Shown piece by piece: positions 54,555-63,829 of a DNA stretch of 64,000 nt (within the stretch, counting starts at the first letter, position 1; every line of letters begins with the position of its first letter). The stretch is from Oxalobacteraceae bacterium UBA4003 (GTDB lineage Bacteria > Pseudomonadota > Gammaproteobacteria > Burkholderiales > Burkholderiaceae_D): contig DGBN01000043.1 of assembly GCA_002384815.1 (NCBI GenBank), positions 1-64,000 on the forward strand, given 5' to 3'. A program made the translations under genes and the position numbers. The notes below the pieces were generated by a model. That model had not been told where the DNA came from. It saw only the letters and a program-made list of their open reading frames with translations, and did not search any database.

Positions 54555-57379
54555 GTGAATCATTGCTTACTGCTGCCCGATCGGAACCTGCTGCATCTGT
54601 ATCCTTGCTTGTATCGCCTCCGATCGAAACCAAAGCCACCTGCTGCTATTGCGGAGTGGGCTGCGGTGTCCTGATTCACAGCGATGGGGAGAAGGTGATC
54701 GCCGTGCGCGGCGATCCGGATCATCCGGCCAACTTCGGCCGTTTGTGTACCAAGGGCAGCACGCTGCATTTGACCGCGCGCCCGGCATTGCAGCAGCAGT
54801 CGCGCGCGCTGTATCCGGAAATGCGATTGGCGCGTACCGATGAACGTGAGCGTACATCGTGGGCGACGACTATGAATTTCATCGTCAATAAATTTGCCGC
54901 GACGATACGCGATCACGGACCGGATAGCGTCGGTTTTTATTTGTCAGGTCAATTGCTGACCGAGGATTACTACGTATTCAACAAACTGGCGAAAGGCTTG
55001 ATCGGCACCAATAACGTCGATACCAATTCGCGTTTGTGCATGTCCAGTGCAGTGGCCGGTTACAAGCAAACACTGGGGGCTGATGCCCCGCCGCCTTGCT
55101 ACGAAGATATCGATCTGGCAGAAGTCATTTTCATCGTGGGATCGAACACGGCGTATGCACACCCGATCATCTATCGTCGTATCGAGGACGCACGCAAGGC
55201 CAATCCACAACTGAAAATCATCGTCGCGGATCCACGTCGCACCGACACTGCGCGTGAAGCAGATTTGTTCTTGCCGATTTTGCCTGGCACCGACGTCGCG
55301 CTGTTCAACGGCATGCTGCATATCTGTCTGTGGGAAGACCTGGTCGATCTCGAATATATAGCAGCGCACACAGAAGGTTTTGCGGAACTGAAGCAGACAG
55401 TGCGCGAGTACACGCCAAAATTTGTTGCCGATATTTGCGGCATCAAGGAAGAAGACTTGATGCAGGCCGCTCGCATGTTCGGCAAATCGAAAGCAACGCT
55501 GTCCATGTATTGCCAGGGTTTGAATCAATCATCATCGGGTACGGCGAAAAACGCGGCACTGATCAATCTGCATCTGGCCACGCATCAGATCGGGAAGCCC
55601 GGCGCGGGACCGCTTTCATTGACAGGCCAACCGAATGCGATGGGCGGTCGTGAAGTTGGCGGCCTTGCCACCATGTTGTCGGCGCATCGCGATCTGGCGA
55701 ACCCGGAGCATCGGGCAGAGATTGCAAAATTATGGGGCGTGGACTATGTGCCGTCTACACCTGGCAAAAGCGCGGTGGAAATGTTTGATGCCGTACGTAC
55801 TGGCGACATCAAGATCATCTGGATCGTCTGTACCAATCCCGCGCAATCGATGCCCGAGCAGGCAATGATTCGTGAAGCATTGCGCAATGCCGAACTCGTC
55901 ATCGTGCAGGAAGCATATAAAACGACCGCGAGTTGTGACTACGCGGACGTGTTGTTGCCGGCATCGACATGGAGCGAGAAGGAAGGCACGGTTACCAATT
56001 CAGAGCGTCGCATTACGCGTTTCAAATCCGTGCTGCCCAAGCTGGGTGAAAGCAGACATGATTGGGAAATCGCGGTCGACTTCGCCCGCAAGCTGGAAGG
56101 CGCACTGGGCAAGAAATCGTCCATCTTCCCGTTTGAAACGACAGAAGAAATCTGGAACGAACACCGTGAATCGACACGTGGTCGCGATCTGGATATCACC
56201 GGTTTGAGTTTCAAGCTTCTGGAAGAGCAGGGTCCGCAGCAATGGCCGTTTCCGGAAGGTGCGGCTACCGGCAAAAAGCGTTTGTATGAAGACGGGATAT
56301 TCCCGACTGCGACCGGTCGGGCGAAGTTTGCGAATACGGTTTATCAGCCAGTCGCCGAGCCGGTCGATGCACGCTATCCCTTCCATTTAACGACAGGACG
56401 TTTGCGCGATCAATGGCATGGCATGAGCCGCACCGGCACCGTTGCGCAACTGTTTTCGCATGCGTCGGAGCCGTCGGTAGTCTTGTCCAAAGTCGATATG
56501 GAGCGTCGCTTGTTGAATGTTGGCGATCTGGTCCACGTCACCAGCAAACGCGGCTCGCAGATTTTCCCGGCGGCATTGGGCGACGATATGCGTGCCGGGC
56601 AGGCTTTCATCGGCATGCATTGGGGTGAAGAATATGTGTCCGGTCGTGGTCGCAATGGTGATGGTACTTACGGTGTGAATGCCTTGACGACACCGGCCTT
56701 CGATCCCAGCTCCAAGCAGCCGGAATTGAAACATTCCGCAGTCAAGATTTTGAAGGCAGAATTTCCCTGGCGTTTTATCGTGTTTGGCTGGATAGATGAA
56801 ACCAGGCTGCTTGATTTGCAGGCTGCATTGCGACCCATGATGCGCAAGTTTGCCTATGCATCGTGCACGCTGTTCGGACGAGACAAAGTTGGCGTGTCCT
56901 TCCGTGCAGCGGACGACTATGCAGCGCATCCTGCGCTGACTGCAGAGATAGAAGAAAAATTCAGCATCGCCGGTGCGCAAGTATTGCGTTATGACGATAC
57001 CAAGCGTGGTAACTCGCGTCGCATTCTGATTGGCGATGGCAAGTTGCAGGCGGTGTCGCTTGCGGGTGATATTTCTGCCGAAGGCTGGTTGAAGGAATAT
57101 CTGGAAAGCGGGCAACCAGTCGCTGCATTGGGTCGTCTATTGCTGATGCCATCGAACAAGGCGCCGCAAAATTTCAAGTCACGTGGCCGTATCGTCTGTA
57201 ATTGTTTCAATGTATCCGAGACGGAAATCAACGATAGCCTGATCGACACACGCGGCGATGTCGATGTGAAACTGGCTGGCTTGCAGCAGAAACTGAAGTG
57301 CGGCACCAACTGTGGATCATGCGTTCCGGAATTGAAAAAAATCATTTCCAGTCAACAGATGCCTGCCAAGGCTGCTTAA
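54551..57379 (+). CDS. nasA: Assimilatory nitrate reductase, catalytic subunit
   Basis: A 942-aa molybdopterin enzyme reducing nitrate to nitrite in the cytoplasm. The N-terminal 4Fe-4S motif is C31-x2-C34-x3-C38-x27-C66. Molybdopterin-binding segments follow (NVDTNSRLCMSSAVAGYKQ, GSNTAYAHPII, LTGQPNAMGGREVG). A C-terminal BFD-like 2Fe-2S domain (about 880-935) has IVCNCFNVSE and CGTNCGSC. No Tat signal is present, as expected. No separate NADH-dependent electron-transfer subunit gene is nearby. It is coupled to nirD. Confidence 0.95.
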   Translation: MSESLLTAARSEPAASVSLLVSPPIETKATCCYCGVGCGVLIHSDGEKVIAVRGDPDHPANFGRLCTKGSTLHLTARPALQQQSRALYPEMRLARTDERERTSWATTMNFIVNKFAATIRDHGPDSVGFYLSGQLLTEDYYVFNKLAKGLIGTNNVDTNSRLCMSSAVAGYKQTLGADAPPPCYEDIDLAEVIFIVGSNTAYAHPIIYRRIEDARKANPQLKIIVADPRRTDTAREADLFLPILPGTDVALFNGMLHICLWEDLVDLEYIAAHTEGFAELKQTVREYTPKFVADICGIKEEDLMQAARMFGKSKATLSMYCQGLNQSSSGTAKNAALINLHLATHQIGKPGAGPLSLTGQPNAMGGREVGGLATMLSAHRDLANPEHRAEIAKLWGVDYVPSTPGKSAVEMFDAVRTGDIKIIWIVCTNPAQSMPEQAMIREALRNAELVIVQEAYKTTASCDYADVLLPASTWSEKEGTVTNSERRITRFKSVLPKLGESRHDWEIAVDFARKLEGALGKKSSIFPFETTEEIWNEHRESTRGRDLDITGLSFKLLEEQGPQQWPFPEGAATGKKRLYEDGIFPTATGRAKFANTVYQPVAEPVDARYPFHLTTGRLRDQWHGMSRTGTVAQLFSHASEPSVVLSKVDMERRLLNVGDLVHVTSKRGSQIFPAALGDDMRAGQAFIGMHWGEEYVSGRGRNGDGTYGVNALTTPAFDPSSKQPELKHSAVKILKAEFPWRFIVFGWIDETRLLDLQAALRPMMRKFAYASCTLFGRDKVGVSFRAADDYAAHPALTAEIEEKFSIAGAQVLRYDDTKRGNSRRILIGDGKLQAVSLAGDISAEGWLKEYLESGQPVAALGRLLLMPSNKAPQNFKSRGRIVCNCFNVSETEINDSLIDTRGDVDVKLAGLQQKLKCGTNCGSCVPELKKIISSQQMPAKAA

Positions 57380-57428
57380 GCTCCTGGTGTTTTAGTGTAA
57401 TTTTCGTTGTTAATTTTTCTTCGCCGTT

Positions 57429-57456
57429 CCCGGTTCTGCACTTTCGCGGAACCGGG
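57429..57456 (+). other. Hairpin between nasA and ybiB
   Basis: The 8-bp stem CCCGGTTC/GAACCGGG with a 12-nt loop and no T-run lies 50 bp after nasA. It could partly limit read-through into ybiB-cobA or stabilise the upstream mRNA. Confidence 0.45.
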
Positions 57457-57477
57457 CTTCGGTGTACCCTCTGCGGC

Positions 57478-58473
57478 ATGCAAAATCCTTCCAGTACCGA
57501 ACCATTCGCCACCGCCCGTTTCATCAAGGAAATCGGGCGTGGCGTCAAAGGCGCGCGCAGTTTGTCGCGCGACGATGCCCAGCTATTGTATGCAGCCATG
57601 CTGGACGGACGTGTGTCCGATCTGGAAATGGGCGGGATCATGCTCGCGATGCGCATCAAGGGTGAGTCGGTAGCTGAAATAGCCGGCTTTGTCGATGCGG
57701 CGGAAGCGTCATTCGAACCTTTGCTTGCGCCTGTTAGCGAATACGCGCCTATCGTCATCCCGAGTTACAACGGTGCGCGTCAGATGCCCAACCTGCTGCC
57801 TTTGATGGCTTTGTTGCTGGCGCGTGAAGGTGCACCTGTATTTATTCATGGCGTGATCAGCGACCCGGGTCGCGTAACGACTGCGGAAATTTTGCAGGAA
57901 CTGGCTTATCCGGTCTCGCATGATGCGCAGCAAGTTGCCGAACAATTTGCACGCCGTGCGCCTGTATTGATGCCGATTGAAGACCTGGCTCCGCGCATGT
58001 CGCGTTTGCTGGCGATGCGTCGCATACTTGGTGTGCGCAACTCCACGCATACGCTGGTCAAGATCATGCAGCCGTTTGCGGTACCGGCCTTGCGCCTGAC
58101 CTCGTACACGCATCCTGAATATCTTGCCATGCTGACCACTTACTTCACGACGGCTGCACCATCAGAGCGCGGCGACGTGTTTTTGATGCGTGGCACTGAA
58201 GGCGAAACCGTCGCCAATGCCAAGCGTGCACAACAAATAAGCTGGATGCATGATGGTGAATGCACGATCCTGGTGCAAAAACAGGAGCCGGTTGACGATT
58301 TACCGCCATTGCCTGCAGAACGCGACGTCGTTACGACCGCTAGATGGATAGAAGCCGCGCTGCGCGGCGAGGAGCCTATCCCGATTTCCATTTTGGAGCA
58401 GGTGGAACAGTGTTTGCTTGTAGCTAGACATCTACAAAGTAAACATGGCGGTCAAGATGGAGCAGTTCGGTAA
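57478..58473 (+). CDS. ybiB: YbiB-family DNA-binding protein (TrpD2-like fold)
   Basis: A 331-aa protein related to anthranilate phosphoribosyltransferase (TrpD2/YbiB). The N-terminal helical domain has IGRGVKGARSLSRDDAQLLY and LEMGGIMLAMRIKGES. The larger domain has IPSYNGARQMPNLLPLMAL and LGVRNSTHTLVKIMQP. E. coli YbiB is a LexA-controlled nucleic-acid-binding protein without TrpD activity. Its role in a nitrate gene cluster is not obvious. The start at 57478 (MQNPSSTEPF) avoids a long overlap with nasA. Its 3' end overlaps cobA by 29 bp. Confidence 0.82.
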   Translation: MQNPSSTEPFATARFIKEIGRGVKGARSLSRDDAQLLYAAMLDGRVSDLEMGGIMLAMRIKGESVAEIAGFVDAAEASFEPLLAPVSEYAPIVIPSYNGARQMPNLLPLMALLLAREGAPVFIHGVISDPGRVTTAEILQELAYPVSHDAQQVAEQFARRAPVLMPIEDLAPRMSRLLAMRRILGVRNSTHTLVKIMQPFAVPALRLTSYTHPEYLAMLTTYFTTAAPSERGDVFLMRGTEGETVANAKRAQQISWMHDGECTILVQKQEPVDDLPPLPAERDVVTTARWIEAALRGEEPIPISILEQVEQCLLVARHLQSKHGGQDGAVR

Positions 58474-59266
58474 GGTATTCGGTAAAGTGTTTTTGGTCGG
58501 CGCAGGTCCAGGTGATCCGGATCTGTTGACAATCAAGGCGGTGAAGGCCATCGCGCAGGCAGATGTGATCCTGATCGACGATCTGGTCAATCCCGAAGTA
58601 CTGCAATATGCGCCGGCAACTGCACGCATCGTCAACGTCGGCAAACGCGGCGGTTGCAAACAAACTCCACAAGAATTCATCGAGCGTTTGATGTTGTCCG
58701 AAGCGCAAGCCGGACAGTGCGTCGTGCGTTTGAAAGGTGGCGACCCGTTTATCTTCGGCCGTGGTGGCGAAGAGCGCGATCATTTGCAGGCTGAAGGTAT
58801 TGAAGTTGACGTCATCAATGGCATCAGTAGCGGTCTTGCGGCACCGGCGTCTATTGGTGTTCCACTCACACATAGGGACTGGAGCCAGGGCGCGATCTTT
58901 ATTACTGGTCACGGCAAAAACGCCGAATCCAATCCCGACTGGCATACACTGGCCAAACTCAATCTCACATTGGTGATTTATATGGGCGTCGCGCACAGCA
59001 CGGAAATTCAGGCCGCCTTGCTTGAGGGCGGTAAAGCGGGCAGTACGCCGGTCGCCGTGATTCAATCCGCAACCGGCATGGCGCAAGCGCAACTGATTAC
59101 GACCCTGGCTGAGCTACCGCAAGCCTTGGCAGCATCGACGATAGGCAGCCCGGCCATCATCGTGATCGGCGATGTGGTGCGTTGCGCGACTGAATTTTCC
59201 AGGTTGTCCGTTGAATCAAACGGCAAGACCTTGCGCGAGACTGTATTGGAGCGTTGGTCCGCATAA
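58445..59266 (+). CDS. cobA: Uroporphyrinogen-III C-methyltransferase
   Basis: A 273-aa SUMT that makes precorrin-2, the precursor of siroheme. Motifs: VFLVGAGPGDPDLLTIKA, VRLKGGDPFIFGRGGEE, and GVPLTHRDWSQGAIFITGH shown in part. NirB needs siroheme, so the location at the end of the nitrite/nitrate genes makes functional sense. The CysG dehydrogenase/ferrochelatase part is absent and must be supplied elsewhere. ATG 58457 (MEQFGKVFGKV) is an alternative start. Confidence 0.93.
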   Translation: MAVKMEQFGKVFGKVFLVGAGPGDPDLLTIKAVKAIAQADVILIDDLVNPEVLQYAPATARIVNVGKRGGCKQTPQEFIERLMLSEAQAGQCVVRLKGGDPFIFGRGGEERDHLQAEGIEVDVINGISSGLAAPASIGVPLTHRDWSQGAIFITGHGKNAESNPDWHTLAKLNLTLVIYMGVAHSTEIQAALLEGGKAGSTPVAVIQSATGMAQAQLITTLAELPQALAASTIGSPAIIVIGDVVRCATEFSRLSVESNGKTLRETVLERWSA

Positions 59267-59362
59267 GTTTTCGTTCCGGGTAAAAGCAGGCGTAAATCAG
59301 CCAAGCCTGATAATCCGCCTGCGCTTACAATCACGGCTTACTTTTCTCGCTGGTAGTAAGTC

Positions 59363-60559
59363 ATGACAAAACAAGTTGATGTTGCCGTAATCGGTGCCGG
59401 TGCCGCAGGCATGATGTGTGCGGCCGTCGCCGGGCAGCGCGGCAAAAGCGTGGTGCTGATCGATCACGCCACCAGGCTCGCAGAAAAAATCCGCATCTCC
59501 GGCGGTGGCCGCTGCAATTTCACCAATATCGACGCCGCGCCGCAAAACTTCCTGTCGCAGAATCCTCATTTTTGTAAAAGTGCACTGTCTCGCTATACGC
59601 CGCAGGATTTTCTCGCACTGATGAAACGCTATCGTATTGCGTATCACGAGAAGCATAAAGGCCAGTTGTTCTGCGACGATTCCGCGGAAGACATCATCAG
59701 CATGCTGAAAGCCGAATGCGCACTTGGCAATGTGGCGTGGCGCATGCCTTGCCATATAAAGTCTATAAACAAGAGCGACGACTTGTTCCGCATAGAAACC
59801 GACATCAGCGAAATCCTCGCAAGCAGTGTCGTGATTGCGACCGGGGGCTTGTCGATTCCTAAAATCGGTGCGACTGATTTTGCTTATCGCGTGGCTAAAC
59901 AATTCGATTTGAAAATGGTAGCGCCGCGTCCAGGTCTGGTGCCGCTGACTTTCGATCTGGCGAGTTGGCAACCCTTTATCCCGCTGGCCGGCATCTCCTT
60001 GCCGGTGGAAGTGGAAACTGGCGTCAAGAAAACACGTGGCTATTTCAAGGAAGATTTGCTGTTCACGCATCGCGGCTTGTCCGGCCCGGCGATTCTGCAG
60101 ATTTCCAGCTTCTGGGAGCCGGGCACGCCATTGATCATTAATCTGGCGCCGGACGTCGATATTGCCGAAGCGCTTATCGAAGGCAAATCCAGCAGCAAGA
60201 AAAACCTCGGCAATCAGTTGGCGCAATGGCTACCGTCGCGTCTGGCTGATGAATGGCTACTTGTGAACGGCTTTAAGGGCGATGCGCGCGTTGCGGACAT
60301 GCAAGACAAGCAACTGCGTCAGTTGGGCGCTGCCATTAATCGCTGGAGCATTATTCCGAATGGTTCGGAGGGCTATCGCAAGGCGGAAGTGACGCTGGGT
60401 GGCATCGATACACGCGAGTTGTCGCAGCAGACGATGATGGCAAGTAAAGTGCCGGGTCTGCATTTCATCGGGGAATCGGTTGACGTTACCGGGTGGCTGG
60501 GCGGTTATAACTTTCAGTGGGCGTGGGCTTCGGGCGTTGCGGCGGGGCAGGCTGTATAG
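59363..60559 (+). CDS. HI0933/YhiN-family flavoprotein
   Basis: A 398-aa FAD-binding protein. The N-terminal dinucleotide fold is VAVIGAGAAGMMCAAVAG. The family signature KIRISGGGRCNFTNID follows, then VIATGGLSIPKIGATDFAY and the C-terminal EVTLGGIDTRELSQQTM and SVDVTGWLGGYNFQWAW. These proteins are widespread oxidoreductases of unsettled function. A lone gene about 100 bp after cobA. Confidence 0.87.
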   Translation: MTKQVDVAVIGAGAAGMMCAAVAGQRGKSVVLIDHATRLAEKIRISGGGRCNFTNIDAAPQNFLSQNPHFCKSALSRYTPQDFLALMKRYRIAYHEKHKGQLFCDDSAEDIISMLKAECALGNVAWRMPCHIKSINKSDDLFRIETDISEILASSVVIATGGLSIPKIGATDFAYRVAKQFDLKMVAPRPGLVPLTFDLASWQPFIPLAGISLPVEVETGVKKTRGYFKEDLLFTHRGLSGPAILQISSFWEPGTPLIINLAPDVDIAEALIEGKSSSKKNLGNQLAQWLPSRLADEWLLVNGFKGDARVADMQDKQLRQLGAAINRWSIIPNGSEGYRKAEVTLGGIDTRELSQQTMMASKVPGLHFIGESVDVTGWLGGYNFQWAWASGVAAGQAV

Positions 60560-60635
60560 AAAAGCTATGAAGACTACTGACATTCCTTGTCAGTGGTGCA
60601 AGCTATGATGGATATTCATCCTTCAGGAGGCATTC

Positions 60636-61058
60636 ATGAGCAACGAAAATCCGAGCATTATTTCTCATGTGTCGATAGGCACGAATCAGTATGACAAGGC
60701 GAGGCCGTTTTACGATGCGGTGCTGGTGACACTGGATATAGTGACGATCATGGAGCATCCCGGTGCGGTCGCTTACGGTCGCCAATATCCGGAGTTCTGG
60801 CTCTGCGTTCCGCATGATGGCAAGGCAGCCAGTGTGGGTAACGGTTTTCACATGGGCTTTATTGCCGCCAGCAAGGAGCAGGTGCACAAGTTTTATGGGG
60901 CGGCGATTGCTGCCGGAGCGACTTGCGATGGCCCACCAGGCCCGCGCCCGCTCTATGGTGAGCCATACTACGGCTGCTTCGTCCTTGATCTGGACGGGCA
61001 TAAAATTGAAGCTGCCTATTGGGATGCCGATTTAAGCATGAAGCTGTACGGACATTGA
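60636..61058 (+). CDS. VOC-superfamily (glyoxalase/bleomycin resistance-like) protein
   Basis: A 140-aa single VOC domain. Metal-site candidates are His in [13 protein letters not shown], His in GFHMGFIA and Glu in HKIEAAYWD. The start follows a strong CAGGAGG. No substrate can be named. It ends 134 bp before rpsU. Confidence 0.82.
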   Translation: MSNENPSIISHVSIGTNQYDKARPFYDAVLVTLDIVTIMEHPGAVAYGRQYPEFWLCVPHDGKAASVGNGFHMGFIAASKEQVHKFYGAAIAAGATCDGPPGPRPLYGEPYYGCFVLDLDGHKIEAAYWDADLSMKLYGH

Positions 61059-61151
61059 GTTTGCGCGGCGGAGAGCTTCCGGATGCGGTACTTCCCTTGC
61101 CAATTGCAGTATCGGCAAATAAAGAGTCTTCCATTTGTCGAACAAGACTGC

Positions 61152-61157
61152 TATACT
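61152..61157 (+). promoter_or_regulatory. Candidate -10 box of the rpsU operon
   Basis: TATACT lies 36 bp before rpsU. The -35 region at 17 bp (TTCCAT) is poor, so the call is tentative. Confidence 0.35.
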
Positions 61158-61192
61158 CTTCGACTCACTACCCAACATTGGTTTACCTTTAC

Positions 61193-61405
61193 ATGACCAC
61201 TATCCGCCTTAAAGAAAACGAGCCGTTCGAAGTCGCTATGCGTCGCTTCAAGCGCACTATTGAAAAAACCGGTTTGCTGACCGATTTGCGCGCGCGCGAG
61301 TTTTACGAGAAGCCAACTGCTGAGCGCAAGCGCAAGCTCGCTGCTGCCGTGAAACGCCATTACAAGCGTATCCGCAGCCAGCAATTGCCTAAAAAGCTGT
61401 ACTAA
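61193..61405 (+). CDS. rpsU: 30S ribosomal protein bS21
   Basis: A 70-aa basic ribosomal protein. The sequence begins [20 protein letters not shown] and ends [11 protein letters not shown], both typical. It heads the macromolecular synthesis operon rpsU-yqeY-dnaG. Two hairpins follow it, which would let most transcription stop after this highly expressed gene. Confidence 0.97.
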   Translation: MTTIRLKENEPFEVAMRRFKRTIEKTGLLTDLRAREFYEKPTAERKRKLAAAVKRHYKRIRSQQLPKKLY

Positions 61406-61411
61406 TTTTTC

Positions 61412-61430
61412 ACCGCACGATGTGCGGTTT
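61412..61430 (+). terminator. Short hairpin after rpsU
   Basis: The stem ACCGCAC/GTGCGGT with a 3-nt loop, followed by TTGAAA. It is a weak or partial terminator within the operon. Confidence 0.45.
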
Positions 61431-61445
61431 GAAAGATTGGTTGCA

Positions 61446-61487
61446 AACCCGCTCCGGTGTTGGTCCGCAGCGGGTTTTGGCGTTTTT
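61446..61487 (+). terminator. Partial terminator between rpsU and yqeY
   Basis: The stem AACCCGCT/AGCGGGTT (61446-61453, 61469-61476) is followed by TTGGCGTTTTT. It probably lowers yqeY-dnaG expression relative to rpsU, as in other MMS operons. Confidence 0.7.
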
Positions 61488-61522
61488 GATGATCCCCTTA
61501 TTTATCAGATAGCGGAGTGCGT

Positions 61523-61972
61523 ATGAGCCTGAAAGAACAGATCACTGAAGACATGAAGTCGGCAATGCGCGCCAAAGAAGCTGGCAAGCTCGGTACGATT
61601 CGTCTGATTACCGCTGCGATCAAGCAAAAAGAAGTCGATGAGCGCATCGAGCTGAGCGATACGCAAGTGCTGGCTATCATTGAAAAAATGATCAAGCAGC
61701 GCAAGGATTCGATTTCGCAATTCCAGGCTGGCGGACGTCAGGATCTGGTTGATATCGAAGAAGCCGAACTCGCGGTCCTGGTGACGTATATGCCTAGCGC
61801 ATTGTCCGATGCAGAAGTGCAGGACGAAGTCGCCGCTGCTGTGGCTGCATCCGGTGCCGCCGGTCCGCAGGATATGGGAAAAGTCATGGCAATCTTGAAG
61901 GCGAAGCTCGCCGGCCGTGCGGATATGACTGCCGTATCCGGCCTGGTCAAGGCTGCATTGACCAAAGGCTGA
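61523..61972 (+). CDS. yqeY: GatB/YqeY domain-containing protein
   Basis: A 149-aa protein related to the tail domain of GatB. It carries LKEQITEDMKSAMRAKEAGK at its start and QDMGKVMAILKAKLAGRADM near its end. The start at 61523 lies 6 bp after GCGGAG; the GTG at 61517 would be too close to that site. Its function is unclear, perhaps tRNA-related. Its place between rpsU and dnaG is conserved in betaproteobacteria. Confidence 0.92.
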   Translation: MSLKEQITEDMKSAMRAKEAGKLGTIRLITAAIKQKEVDERIELSDTQVLAIIEKMIKQRKDSISQFQAGGRQDLVDIEEAELAVLVTYMPSALSDAEVQDEVAAAVAASGAAGPQDMGKVMAILKAKLAGRADMTAVSGLVKAALTKG

Positions 61973-62020
61973 GAGCCTTTTTGTTGCCATATTTAAACTC
62001 ACGATTAGCTTGAACCCGAC

Positions 62021-63829
62021 GTGATTCCACAGTCGTTTATTCAGGACCTGCTCAACCGTGTCGACATCGTCGATGTGGTGGGTCGTTATGTGCAGTTGAA
62101 AAAAGGCGGCGCCAATTTCATGGGCTTGTGCCCGTTTCACAACGAAAAATCCCCCAGCTTTACTGTCAGTCCGACCAAGCAGTTTTATCACTGCTTCGGT
62201 TGCGGGGCGCATGGGACGGCAATTGGATTTTTGATCGAATATTCCGGCATGGGTTTCGTTGAGGCGGTCAAGGATCTGGCGCAAAACGTCGGCATGGTCG
62301 TGCCTGAAGCAGAAGATCGTTTGCCTCCTGCGCAACGCGCTGAACAGCAAGCGAAGAGCATGGCATTGTCGGAAGCGATGAATCGCGCATGCGATTTTTA
62401 TCGCCAGCAATTACGGCATGCTGAAGCTGCAAAAAATTATTTGATCGGGCGCGGTCTGACCGGAGAAGTAGCGGCACGTTACGGCATGGGTTATGCCCCT
62501 GATGGCTGGGACGGTTTGCGCGCGGTGTTTCCTGATTACGAGCTGGATGCGCTGGTCGAATGCGGTCTGGTGATCGACAAGGCTGAAGAAGAAGGCGCAG
62601 ATCATCGCCAGCGCAAATGCTACGATCGATTCCGCGATCGCATCATGTTCCCGATTCGTAATTCCAAGGGCCAGGTTATCGGTTTCGGGGGGCGCGTGAT
62701 GGGCGATGGTGAGCCCAAATACTTGAATTCGCCTGAGACGCCCCTATTTCAAAAGGGTAGCGAGTTGTATGGCTTGTTTGAAGCGCGGCAGGCAATACGC
62801 GAAGCCGGTTATGTCTTGGTAACAGAGGGCTATATGGATGTGGTCGCGCTGGCGCAACTCGGTTTTCCGCAAGTGGTGGCAACGCTCGGAACCGCCTGTA
62901 CGCCGATGCATGTGCAAAAGCTGTTGCGTCAAACCGATCAGGTGATTTTCAGTTTCGATGGCGATAAGGCGGGCCGACGTGCAGCGAGACGTGCGCTGGA
63001 AGCCAGTTTGCCGTATGCCGGTGACAACAAGGTCATCAAATTCCTGTTCTTGCCTAGTGAGCATGACCCGGATAGTTATATCCGTGCAATGGGTGCGGAG
63101 TCGTTCGAAAAGCAGGTGCAGGATGCAATGCCACTGTCGCAATTCCTGTTGAAGGAAGCGGTAGGCGATAACGATCTCGGTACACCGGAAGGCAGGGCGC
63201 GCACGCAATTCGATGCCAAACCTTTGTTGCAGGCATTGCCGCCATCGTCATTGCGTTTGCAGATCGTTCGTGGTCTGGCGCAGATTACGGAAAGTACGCC
63301 GGCAGAAATCGAAGCCCTGTTTGAATTGGCGCAACCGATTTCACGCGTGCGAGCGGCTCCACCCAAAGGCAAGCGCACGGCGCCGGTCGGACTGGAGCGT
63401 CAGATCATGCGTCTGCTGGTGGCACATCCGGTTCTGGCGGCAGAGCTAGATCAGGGTGCGCTGGATGTGGCGGCGCATTTTGCACCCGAACGTGCCGATA
63501 TGCTGACGCAACTGGTAACCATGAGTCGCGAAATGGGTGAGCATGCGAATTTTGCAACGCTGGCTGAATTGTTGCGTTCTACCAGTTCGGATTTCGATTC
63601 CCTGATTGCGGAGATCGCGGCAGAATCCGAATCGGATGTTGATGTCGCCCGCCTGGAGCTGGTCGGTGCGATCCGGCAGACCAAAATGAAGATGCTGGCG
63701 ACTGAAATGGAAACGTTGATTGCGAGCGGCCTGAGCAGCGAGCAGGCGCAGGCGCGCTATCGTGAATTGACTGTGCAGCAGGAGCAATTGCGACGTCAGG
63801 CGCAGGCGGAAATGACGCAAAGAGGCTGA
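62021..63829 (+). CDS. dnaG: DNA primase
   Basis: A 602-aa primase. The zinc-binding domain shows CPFHNEKSPSF and FHCFGCGAHG-type ligands (here YHCFGCGAHG). The TOPRIM core includes the segments LVTEGYMDVVALAQLG and FSFDGDKAGRRAARRAL. A C-terminal helicase-interaction domain follows. The start is GTG at 62021. rpoD is expected immediately downstream but its start is not in the window. Confidence 0.96.
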   Translation: MIPQSFIQDLLNRVDIVDVVGRYVQLKKGGANFMGLCPFHNEKSPSFTVSPTKQFYHCFGCGAHGTAIGFLIEYSGMGFVEAVKDLAQNVGMVVPEAEDRLPPAQRAEQQAKSMALSEAMNRACDFYRQQLRHAEAAKNYLIGRGLTGEVAARYGMGYAPDGWDGLRAVFPDYELDALVECGLVIDKAEEEGADHRQRKCYDRFRDRIMFPIRNSKGQVIGFGGRVMGDGEPKYLNSPETPLFQKGSELYGLFEARQAIREAGYVLVTEGYMDVVALAQLGFPQVVATLGTACTPMHVQKLLRQTDQVIFSFDGDKAGRRAARRALEASLPYAGDNKVIKFLFLPSEHDPDSYIRAMGAESFEKQVQDAMPLSQFLLKEAVGDNDLGTPEGRARTQFDAKPLLQALPPSSLRLQIVRGLAQITESTPAEIEALFELAQPISRVRAAPPKGKRTAPVGLERQIMRLLVAHPVLAAELDQGALDVAAHFAPERADMLTQLVTMSREMGEHANFATLAELLRSTSSDFDSLIAEIAAESESDVDVARLELVGAIRQTKMKMLATEMETLIASGLSSEQAQARYRELTVQQEQLRRQAQAEMTQRG

